From JACDCA01 sp040881785 (GTDB lineage Bacteria > Acidobacteriota > Vicinamibacteria > Vicinamibacterales > 2-12-FULL-66-21): a DNA stretch of 10,786 nt. Below the pieces are notes generated by a model. That model had not been told where the DNA came from. It was given only the letters and a program-made list of their open reading frames with translations, and made no database searches. A program made the position numbers and the translations under genes. The stretch covers positions 1 to 10,786 of the forward strand of contig JBBECO010000269.1 of NCBI GenBank assembly GCA_040881785.1. Reading direction: 5' to 3'. This document shows, one piece after another, positions 4,715 to 10,786 of the stretch. Positions within the stretch are counted from its first letter, which is position 1. Every line of letters starts with the position of its first letter.

Positions 4715-7701
4715 TACTGGGACGGCGTCCGCGCAGCGGGACGCCCCGCGTCGAGGTCGTTCCAGTTCAGGATCGTGTTGAACCCGAAGAAGTAGGTCCC
4801 CTGCGTCTGCCAGCGCCAGAACGGACGGATGGCAAACGACACGACATGGCCCTGGCCTACGGGGATGTCCACGACCTGCACGCGGTTGGCGAGCGCCTCG
4901 CCACCCACCAGAACGCCCGAGAGCAGCATCTGATCGGGATCAGCCGGGAACTGGACGATCACGCGCGGACGCGCCGCCGCGTCGCCGCCACCGCCGCCGA
5001 AGCCGCCGCGGCCGCGCCCGCCCTGCGCCGCTGCCGCCGCCCCACGGCCGGCCCCGCGGCCGGCTCCTTGACCGCGACCCTGCGGCCCGGCCGCCGCCGG
5101 CGCCGCCACGTTCTCCGGATCGAACGTCGACAGCCGGTTGGCCCCCTGGTTCGCCATGGGCGTGATGTCCATGCCGACACCCGGCAGCCCGCCGCCGCCG
5201 CGACCGCCACGCCCGCCGCCACCGCCGCCGACCGACAGCACCGGCGACTGGCTGAAGTACACCGGCACCTGCGCGTCGTAGCCGTAGGCGATCGGGCTGG
5301 TCCGATCCGACACGATGCCGCGCATGATGGATCCGCGCGCGAACAATCCCTCGGGCTCCTCGACGCTGACGCCTGCCGCGAGCTTGTACTCCGGGAAGAT
5401 CACGGACGTGGCCCCCTCGGTAATCAGTGTCCCGCCCTGCTGCACGAACGTGTGCAGCTCCATCAGGCCTTCCCAGCCCATCCCGCCGCGGATGTCGTCG
5501 CTCTCCTCGAGCGCGCCGAGATTCGGCGTGTCGGCGGTCTTCTTGTACGGCAGCGGCGCGGCGCCGGTCTTCGGGATCCCGTTGACCTGCGACTCGGCGT
5601 TGCCCCCGACGTGCGGGTACACGATCACGTCGTACTTCGCGCGCAGGTTCCCCTCACGGAGCTTGATGTCGCCGAAGTAGGTATAGGGAATGCCATAGGT
5701 GTCGAACGCCGCCCGCACCCAGCCCTCGTTCTGCGTGTTCGCCCAGCTGTGGACGTAGCCGATGCGCGGCACGTCGAGATCGTGTGTCGCCACCGACGGC
5801 GCCGACGCCACTGCGAAGCCCGAGAGCCCGAGCTGCGTCAGCGTCGTATCCAGCTTTGCGCGGTCCGCGTTCGCGATGATGAACGAACCCGCGCGGAACG
5901 TCCGGCCGGCCGCCTCGAAGTCGGCCTGCGCGGCCGCCATCTTGACGTCCGCATGCTTGAAGCGGAACGTCACGAGGTTGTTGTCGGTCGTGTGATCGAC
6001 GATCACCACCGGCCCGGTGCCCTCGATCCCGCCCGGCGCCACGGCATCCTTCGTGAGCAGCGCCATCTGCTGTGTCAGCAGCGACTTGTCCGCCACGGGC
6101 TTGATCACCAGGTTGCGCATGTACTGGAACGTCCAGCCGGTATCGTCGTACGGACGCGGATTGTTGGGCGCGAAACTCTGGACGGCGAAGTACATGTCGG
6201 CGACCGTGCGGTACGGCTGGTCGCCGCGAACGACGTAGTCACCCGCCTTGACGTCGACGTTCCCGATTTTGAAGGGGGCCGACGCCGTGTGCACTTCCAG
6301 CCCCTGCACGCGCAGGTCGTTGACCGCCTGCGCCGCATCCGACTTCCGCTTCTGCGTCGCGGGAATCACCCAGCCGTAGGTCGGCCCGTTCTTCCCCTTG
6401 TTCACCGCGTTCTTGTTCTTGATCCAGTAGTTCTCGAGATACGTCTCCTTGTTCTTCGCGACATGGTTCAGCGCGATCAGGACACCGGACTGCTGGATGT
6501 TGGTGTTGTTGCGCGGCCCCCACTGGATCGTCGGCAGCGGCGGGTTCGGCCGGAACCACTCGCGGCTCGTCGTCGTCGCTCCCGCGTTGACGGTGCGGTT
6601 CTCGGGACCGTAGCCCATGACCTCGTAGAAACGGCCGATCGAGTTGTGCGCGTGGGCGATGAAGAACATGTAGTTCGGCGTCCAGCCGTCGTAGAACCCG
6701 TAGGTCCACACGCCGGGCACGCCGCGCTTGGTCATTTCCATGACCTCGGTCTTCGCCAGCAGCCACCACTCGTCGACGGTAATGGGATCGATCTGCTCGT
6801 TGTACGGACCCGTGCCGGTGGACGCGTAGAGATACGTGGACTGCTCGTGCAGGTCGTGCATCACCGTCGGCTTCCACTCGAGGAACGTCTTGGTCACGTT
6901 CTTCGTCAGCGCGAGGAACTGCCCCATGCCGTCGCGGTTGTTGTCGTGTGCGACGTACTTGCCCCAGTACATCAGGCCCAGGCGCGGCTCCCCCTGCGCC
7001 CGCTTCTTGTTGAAGTAATAGGTATCCACCTGCTTCTCGCGGCCGTCCACCTCGATGACCGGCGTGATCAGCGTGATGACGTTGTTGCGGATCTGCTGGA
7101 TGAAGGCCGTCTCGCTGACGGCCAGCCGGTACGGCAGCTCGATCAGCATTTCCGGTCCGCCGTTCTCGGTCGAGTGCATGCCGCTCGTCAGCCAGTAGAT
7201 CGGCTTGGCCGTGGCGATCAGCTGCTGCGCCTGCTCCTCGGTCGTCTTCCGCGGATCGGTGAGGGCGGCGATCATCCCCTTGTACTTGTCGATGTTCTTG
7301 ATCGTCGCTTCATCGGCCACCGCGAGCACGACCATGTCGCGCCCTTCTTCGGTCTTCCCGATGTTCCACATGGCGATGCGGTCCGACGCCTTGTCGATCG
7401 CCTCGTAGTAGCGGTGGATGTCTTTCGCGTACGTCAGCTCGCCGGGCTGACCGACGATCTTCCCGAGGAATTTCAGCGGGCTCGGCACGGTGTCGGAGGC
7501 CGGCAGATGGTCCACGAGCTCCGTCGTGATGCGCGGATCCTGCAAATGCTCCTTGATCTTGGCGGTATAGGCCTCGTCGATCTTCTGTTTGGACGCGGCC
7601 GGACGGCTCTGCGCGGCCGGGCGCGCTCCGGGCGCCGCCATGGCCAGCAGGACACAGGCAATCGCGAAGTGGACGAACCGACCTCGCAGGTGGCGACTCA
7701 T
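4714..7701 (-). CDS. Exported M14-family zinc carboxypeptidase with C-terminal Gly/Arg-rich insert
   Basis: This is a large (995 residues) secreted or periplasmic metallopeptidase. The ATG at 7701 follows a near-ideal ribosome site (GGAGGA, seven bases upstream); an ATG 54 nt earlier would only lengthen the N-region. A Sec-type signal occupies residues 1-30 (core VHFAIACVLLAMAAPGA). The M14 domain spans about 70-400, with the zinc motif SGMHSTENGGPEM giving H176 and E179, an NNRDG segment at 254-258, and the third ligand probably H285 in MHDLHEQ. The middle is uncharacterised. Around 690-800 a glutamine-amidotransferase-like fold is likely (YDVIVYPHVGG, LHTFVQQGGTLITEG). Residues about 825-909 form a low-complexity Gly/Arg/Ala tract (GGGGGGRGGRGGGG), and a conserved-looking end with VIVQFPADPDQMLLSGVL follows. 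Proteins of this design are common in Acidobacteriota-like bacteria and are annotated simply as M14 peptidases; the substrate is unknown. It is divergent from the YihY gene (82 nt between). Confidence 0.88.
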   Translation of the reverse strand: MSRHLRGRFVHFAIACVLLAMAAPGARPAAQSRPAASKQKIDEAYTAKIKEHLQDPRITTELVDHLPASDTVPSPLKFLGKIVGQPGELTYAKDIHRYYEAIDKASDRIAMWNIGKTEEGRDMVVLAVADEATIKNIDKYKGMIAALTDPRKTTEEQAQQLIATAKPIYWLTSGMHSTENGGPEMLIELPYRLAVSETAFIQQIRNNVITLITPVIEVDGREKQVDTYYFNKKRAQGEPRLGLMYWGKYVAHDNNRDGMGQFLALTKNVTKTFLEWKPTVMHDLHEQSTYLYASTGTGPYNEQIDPITVDEWWLLAKTEVMEMTKRGVPGVWTYGFYDGWTPNYMFFIAHAHNSIGRFYEVMGYGPENRTVNAGATTTSREWFRPNPPLPTIQWGPRNNTNIQQSGVLIALNHVAKNKETYLENYWIKNKNAVNKGKNGPTYGWVIPATQKRKSDAAQAVNDLRVQGLEVHTASAPFKIGNVDVKAGDYVVRGDQPYRTVADMYFAVQSFAPNNPRPYDDTGWTFQYMRNLVIKPVADKSLLTQQMALLTKDAVAPGGIEGTGPVVIVDHTTDNNLVTFRFKHADVKMAAAQADFEAAGRTFRAGSFIIANADRAKLDTTLTQLGLSGFAVASAPSVATHDLDVPRIGYVHSWANTQNEGWVRAAFDTYGIPYTYFGDIKLREGNLRAKYDVIVYPHVGGNAESQVNGIPKTGAAPLPYKKTADTPNLGALEESDDIRGGMGWEGLMELHTFVQQGGTLITEGATSVIFPEYKLAAGVSVEEPEGLFARGSIMRGIVSDRTSPIAYGYDAQVPVYFSQSPVLSVGGGGGGRGGRGGGGLPGVGMDITPMANQGANRLSTFDPENVAAPAAAGPQGRGQGAGRGAGRGAAAAAQGGRGRGGFGGGGGDAAARPRVIVQFPADPDQMLLSGVLVGGEALANRVQVVDIPVGQGHVVSFAIRPFWRWQTQGTYFFGFNTILNWNDLDAGRPAARTPSQ

Positions 7702-7732
7702 AAATCCTCCAGGAAAAAGCGGGAAACGTCGC

Positions 7733-7761
7733 GTTATACCACGTCGGCGCGACAAGTGGAA
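7733..7761 (-). promoter_or_regulatory. Candidate promoter of the M14 peptidase gene
   Basis: Read on the minus strand, TATAAC (7738-7733) is preceded by TGG, making an extended -10. It lies 17 bp from TTCCAC (7761-7756), a poor -35. Transcription would start near 7726, leaving a leader of about 25 nt that holds the GGAGGA ribosome site. An extended -10 can make up for a weak -35. Confidence 0.4.
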
Positions 7762-7763
7762 CG

Positions 7764-7778
7764 CCGGTTGCTAACCGG
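7764..7778 (+). other. Small hairpin just before the YihY-family start codon
   Basis: CCGGTT-GCT-AACCGG is a perfect 6-bp stem with a 3-nt loop, ending 5 nt before the ATG at 7784. Its right side overlaps the only purine-rich stretch (GGGGAG, 7777-7782) that could serve as a ribosome site. It could dampen translation or be a protein-binding palindrome. It may also be chance in such GC-rich DNA. Confidence 0.35.
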
Positions 7779-7783
7779 GGAGT

Positions 7784-8872
7784 ATGCTGGCGCGCCTCAC
7801 GATTCCGATCGGATGGGGAGAACTCCTGAAACGGACGGTAAAAGAGGCGTTCGACGACGACATCTTCAATCTGGCAGCTCAGCAGGCCTACTACTTTTTC
7901 TTCGCCCTGTTCCCGGCGCTGCTCGCGCTGATCTCCTTCGCCAGCTTCTTCCCCGTCAACAATCTCACCGGCGAAGTCTTCAACATGCTCTCGCGAGTCG
8001 CGCCGGGCGATGTCATCGACATGGTGACCGGCCAGCTCGACAAGATCTCCGGCGACCGGGCCGGGGGGCTGCTGACGATCGCTTTCCTGTTCACGTTGTG
8101 GAGCAGCTCCGGCGCCGTCGTCTCGATGACCTCGACGCTGAACGCGGCCTACGACATCACGGAAGGACGGCCCTGGTGGAAGGTCCGTCTCGTCGCGATC
8201 GGCCTGACGGTGAGTCTTGCGCTCTTCGTCCTCGTCTCCATGACGCTCGTCATTGCCGGACCCTGGATCGCGCGCACCATCGCCGAACAGGCGAATCTCG
8301 GGAACGCGTTCGTCCAGACGTGGAACGTGCTGCAGTGGCCGCTGGTGTTCATGCTCGTCGTCACCGCGATCGCGATCGTCTACTACGTCGCGCCCGATGC
8401 CGAGCAGGACTGGGTCTGGATCACGCCGGGCTCCGTGCTCGCCACGCTGCTCTGGGTGGCCATCTCCCTCGGGTTCAAGTTCTACGTGGCGAACTTCGGC
8501 AACTACACCGAGACCTACGGCGTGATCGGCGCTGTGATGTTGCTGCTGCTCTGGTTCTATCTCTCCGGGATCGCGCTGCTGATGGGCGCGGAACTGAACG
8601 CGGAGATCGAGCACGCGTCCCCGTACGGCAAGGACGTCGGCGAAAAAGTGCCGGGAGAGAAGAAACAGATCGGCGCACGGGCGGAGCGCGAGTACGAAAC
8701 GCGCAAGGCGAAGAGGGAATTCCCGATCCGGCCGTTCCCCGACGACGTGAACTGCGATATCGAGCAAACGCCGGCGTCCGACGAGCGAGCCGTGCGGCCG
8801 AGCGAACTGCTGATCGGGGCCGCCGCGCTGCTCCCCGCGGCCGTCAAGGTCGCCCGCGAGGTCAGGAGGTGA
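7784..8872 (+). CDS. YihY/virulence factor BrkB family inner-membrane protein
   Basis: This is a polytopic inner-membrane protein of 362 residues. The family was once called ribonuclease BN by mistake; its members are thought to be envelope transporters or lipid-related proteins, and the molecular function of this one is unknown. Six hydrophobic segments are visible: about 31-56 (AYYFFFALFPALLALISFAS), 95-118, 137-163, 185-205, 213-240 and 246-272 (GVIGAVMLLLLWFYLSGIAL). The family signatures present are AAQQAYYFFFALFPALLAL near the N-terminus, SSSGAVVSMTSTLNAAYD in the middle, and LSGIALLMGAELNAEIE after the last segment. A charged tail of about 85 residues (277-362) follows, ending in a weakly hydrophobic stretch (LLIGAAALLPAAVKVA). 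The ATG at 7784 is the only sensible start, but its ribosome site is poorly spaced. Its stop codon lies inside the left arm of the palindromic repeat at 8866. Confidence 0.9.
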   Translation: MLARLTIPIGWGELLKRTVKEAFDDDIFNLAAQQAYYFFFALFPALLALISFASFFPVNNLTGEVFNMLSRVAPGDVIDMVTGQLDKISGDRAGGLLTIAFLFTLWSSSGAVVSMTSTLNAAYDITEGRPWWKVRLVAIGLTVSLALFVLVSMTLVIAGPWIARTIAEQANLGNAFVQTWNVLQWPLVFMLVVTAIAIVYYVAPDAEQDWVWITPGSVLATLLWVAISLGFKFYVANFGNYTETYGVIGAVMLLLLWFYLSGIALLMGAELNAEIEHASPYGKDVGEKVPGEKKQIGARAEREYETRKAKREFPIRPFPDDVNCDIEQTPASDERAVRPSELLIGAAALLPAAVKVAREVRR

Positions 8873-9015
8873 CGGAGGGGACGGAGTTTCACAACGGAGG
8901 ATCGGAGATAACGGAGGCACGAACGGAGAAAGACAAATAAATTAGCTGTCTTCTCCGTTCCCGTCTCCGTTAACTCCGTTTCTCCGTTGTGAAACTCCGT
9001 CCCCTCCGTCACCTC
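8866..9015. repeat. Near-perfect 150-bp palindrome of CGGAG/CTCCG repeats, element 2
   Basis: The outer arms 8866-8899 and 8982-9015 are exact reverse complements over 34 bp. The inner arms (8900-8935 and 8947-8981) pair with six mismatches and one bulge, leaving an 11-nt AT-rich loop (8936-8946, AATAAATTAGC). The left arm carries CGGAG at 8873, 8882, 8895, 8903, 8912 and 8924. The element starts inside the end of the YihY-family gene, covering its TGA, and stops one base short of the stop codon of the convergent gene. Its left arm is nearly the same sequence as the reverse complement of the right arm of element 1, including the order of spacers between CGGAG units. RNA from either strand would fold into a long hairpin, so a bidirectional terminator or 3'-end stabiliser role is plausible. 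There is no T-tract of the intrinsic-terminator kind. Confidence 0.92.
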
Positions 9016-9016
9016 G

Positions 9017-9577
9017 TTACTTTTTCTGAGGCTCGCGCGGTACCTTGGCGTCCTTCTGGACGTCGGCCGCGGTCGGCTTCCACCCGTCCGGCCGCAGCTT
9101 GCCCCCAAACCCCCAGTAGACAGGTTCCGCCGGCTTGGGGTCCGGCCGCGGTCGCACGGAATCGTGCCGTGTTCGCGTGTGCACCGGCACGTAGATCGGG
9201 ACCGGCACGGCCACCTCCCGCACGCGCGGCTCGTCATAGTAGCGCTCGCGTTCGACCACGACGACCTGCGGTTGCGGAGCCGGCGCCGTCGGCGTGTGCT
9301 CCGCTACAAGCTCCGGCACGGGTGGCGGCGGCGCCTCCCGCCCACTCCTGATCATCGCGATGATGACGTTCGGCGCCACCCCGGCGTCCTTCAGCCTCTT
9401 GAGCGTTTCGGTGTCGACCGGAAACACCGGGCGATGCACCTCGATCAACGCCAGAAGGACTTCTTCATCCAGACCGGCCTTCGACAACTCGATGATGTCG
9501 CGAGTGGTGACCGTCTGGGCGCCGGCCAAAGCCACAGGCGCCAGGAGCATCGCGACCGCAAGGAAGACAGGGCGCAT
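9017..9577 (-). CDS. Small exported protein with a helical N-terminal domain and proline-rich tail
   Basis: Function unknown. The protein has 186 residues from the ATG at 9577, with AAAGGA eight bases upstream as ribosome site. A TTG/GTG start further upstream would only add a few residues. A clear Sec signal ends at Ala20 (LLAPVALAGA/QT). Residues 22-79 form a compact two-part helical domain, TTRDIIELSKAGLDEEVLLA followed by LKRLKDAGVAPNVIIAMI. The two halves resemble each other (K-AG-x-x-E/P-x-V-I/L) and look like a short internal duplication of a kind I associate with hypothetical proteins of Acidobacteriota-like bacteria. From about 83 on it is rich in Pro, Val and Arg (APPPPVPELV, REVAVPVPIYVPVHTRTR) and probably extended; it ends in a Lys-rich tail. 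It is probably periplasmic or cell-surface. It is convergent with the YihY-family gene and divergent from the gene at 9810. Confidence 0.75.
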   Translation of the reverse strand: MRPVFLAVAMLLAPVALAGAQTVTTRDIIELSKAGLDEEVLLALIEVHRPVFPVDTETLKRLKDAGVAPNVIIAMIRSGREAPPPPVPELVAEHTPTAPAPQPQVVVVERERYYDEPRVREVAVPVPIYVPVHTRTRHDSVRPRPDPKPAEPVYWGFGGKLRPDGWKPTAADVQKDAKVPREPQKK

Positions 9578-9731
9578 GGTGGGATCCTTTGTGTAGACAA
9601 GGGCCAAGGTGCAACGGTAATGCCGTCCGCCTGCCCCTGTAAAGCGCCGTGAAACTGAAAAAAGCGGCCAGACCCGTCACCGGTTTCACCGGGGGAGGAC
9701 ACGGCTGTCCACGGCCCGGGGCGGCGGGGGC

Positions 9732-9760
9732 TTCACTTTCAGGCGTTTTCGGCCGATATT
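9732..9760 (+). promoter_or_regulatory. Candidate sigma-70-like promoter of the gene at 9810
   Basis: TTCACT (9732-9737) and GATATT (9755-9760) are 17 bp apart, each matching the consensus at four of six positions. Transcription would start near 9767, with a leader of about 43 nt. The rest of the 232-nt region between the divergent genes (9578-9809) holds GC-rich stretches with direct CACCGG repeats (around 9678-9691), but no RNA gene or other feature I can support. Confidence 0.35.
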
Positions 9761-9809
9761 CGAGGCACGCCAATTGCTCGACCTCTCGGTATCTCAGGAG
9801 TAAAGTCCG

Positions 9810-10786
9810 ATGTCCCGATCTGTGATGGTTGCGCTCCTTGTCGCAGGCGGCTTGACAGCCGCGGCTGGCGGCTCTTACCTGGCGGTGCGCCAGAACGCCG
9901 CGTCCGCGTCGGTGCCCAGTGCGACGGTCCCGGCCCAGCCGGCCGCGACACCCGGCGTCCCGGTCCAGGAAACCGAAGGGGTGATCGAGGCCCCGAGGCC
10001 CGAGCCGCCGGCGGCGCCCGCCCTCGAGCCCGAAACCCCGGCCGCGCCACGGGCGCCCGAAATGCGCCGGCGCCAGGTGCCCGCGCCAACGAGGGCAGCC
10101 AGGCCAGCGGTGATGCGAGCCTCGGAAGAACGAGCCGCTCCCGTCGAAGGAGGCCGCCCGGCCGTGCCGGAAACGCCCATGACCGCAATCCCCACGCCGG
10201 AAACCTCGCCGCGTGAGGAGCGCCTCGTCCCTGTCACCGAGTATCCAGCGGAGCCTCAGCCCGTCGAGCCGGTCATCGAGGAAGTGGTCATCCCCGCATC
10301 GGCGGTGATCGGGCTGGAAATCGAGACGACCGTGTCGAGCGAGCGCGCCCGCGTCGAAGACCGTGTGGACGCCCGGGTCACCCGCGACGTCTTCGCCGGC
10401 GGCCGCCTCGTGCTGCCCGCCGGATCGCGGGTCACGGGCGCCGTCATGCTGGTGGAACGCGGCGGCAAGGTCAAGGAGCGCGCGCGTCTCGGCGTCCGCT
10501 TCCACACCGTCGCCCTCGCCAACGGACGGCAGGTGCTCCTCCGCACCGAGCCCATCTACCGTGACGGCGAATCGCCGGCCGCGGAAAGCTCCCGGAAGAT
10601 CGGCGGCGCGGCCATCGGCGGCGCCGTGCTGGGCGCGATTCTCGGCGGCGGCAAGGGCGCCATCGCGGGCGCCACGGCCGGTGCCGCCGGCGGCACGGCG
10701 GCGGTGATGAGCGGCGGACGCAACCCGGCCGTCCTCGCCGCCGGCTCGATCGTCACCGTCAAGCTGGCCTCGCCCGCATACGTCGA
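9810..10786 (+). CDS. Envelope protein with proline-rich linker, beta-rich domain and glycine zipper (3' end outside window)
   Basis: The frame is open from the ATG at 9810 to the window edge (325 codons visible, no stop). CAGGAG at 9795-9800, nine bases upstream, is a good ribosome site. Residues 4-26 (SVMVALLVAGGLTAAAGGSY) are a membrane anchor or uncleaved signal. Residues about 30-155 are a Pro/Ala/Glu/Arg-rich, probably disordered linker that could span the periplasm. Residues about 161-255 form a beta-rich domain (IPASAVIGLEIETTVSSERA, AGGRLVLPAGSRVTGAV), somewhat reminiscent of the VirB10/TrbI-type barrel. Residues 263-298 are a glycine zipper with GxxxG spacing (GGAAIGGAVLGAILGGGKGA), and a last strand, AAGSIVTVKLASP, follows. 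The architecture is familiar from hypothetical proteins of Acidobacteriota-like genomes; no function is established. No type IV secretion genes are next to it, so it is more likely a stand-alone envelope protein. Confidence 0.8.
   Translation, partial: MSRSVMVALLVAGGLTAAAGGSYLAVRQNAASASVPSATVPAQPAATPGVPVQETEGVIEAPRPEPPAAPALEPETPAAPRAPEMRRRQVPAPTRAARPAVMRASEERAAPVEGGRPAVPETPMTAIPTPETSPREERLVPVTEYPAEPQPVEPVIEEVVIPASAVIGLEIETTVSSERARVEDRVDARVTRDVFAGGRLVLPAGSRVTGAVMLVERGGKVKERARLGVRFHTVALANGRQVLLRTEPIYRDGESPAAESSRKIGGAAIGGAVLGAILGGGKGAIAGATAGAAGGTAAVMSGGRNPAVLAAGSIVTVKLASPAYV

Noticed and set aside
4543..8940. 1465-codon open frame on the plus strand antisense to the M14 peptidase
   Set aside because: It runs opposite a clear peptidase gene with signal peptide and zinc motif, is Arg/His/Val-rich without recognisable domains, and crosses into the YihY-family gene in another frame. 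It is a by-product of high GC and codon-position bias.
8936..8946. Rho-independent terminator in element 2
   Set aside because: The long stem has an AT-rich loop but no T-tract after either arm, so it does not match the classical form, although it may still end transcription.

Overview
The window reads as a high-GC Gram-negative chromosome fragment. A TolC-type outer-membrane protein, exported proteins with Sec signals and a YihY/BrkB inner-membrane protein point to a diderm. The large M14 peptidase with a Gly/Arg-rich tail, the envelope protein with a glycine zipper, and the dense palindromic intergenic repeats fit Acidobacteriota (Vicinamibacteria-like). That assignment is inference from protein style, not from a marker gene. 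A run of exactly 100 N (1508-1607) shows this is a scaffold, probably draft or metagenomic, and the true distance across the run is unknown.

Layout: (1) 1-1507: a GC-rich palindromic repeat, then a PLP enzyme of the D-threonine aldolase/D-serine dehydratase (DSD1) family, followed 14 nt later by a bacterial microcompartment (BMC-H) shell gene cut by the gap. (2) 1608-4388: a pterin-4a-carbinolamine dehydratase on the minus strand, truncated at its 3' end by the same gap; then, divergently, a TetR-family regulator and a TolC-family outer-membrane factor, apparently one operon. (3) 4397-7701: a 318-bp composite palindrome built of CGGAG/CTCCG repeats, then an exported M14 zinc carboxypeptidase on the minus strand. 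(4) 7784-9577: a YihY/BrkB membrane protein (+), a second CGGAG palindrome (150 bp, with perfect 34-bp outer arms), and a small secreted proline-rich protein (-). (5) 9578-10786: an intergenic region with a candidate promoter, then a membrane-anchored or secreted protein with a proline-rich linker, a beta-rich domain and a glycine zipper, running off the window.

How the genes may work together: the PLP enzyme and the shell protein are the start or part of a putative microcompartment operon. D-threonine aldolase activity would release acetaldehyde, the kind of volatile aldehyde metabolosomes contain, but dehydratase activity is equally possible. The TetR-OMF pair is probably a self-regulated export or efflux unit whose inner-membrane partners are not here. 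The most striking non-coding signal is a related family of long palindromes that fills both fully sequenced convergent gene junctions from stop codon to stop codon. The only other convergent junction is the one lost in the assembly gap.
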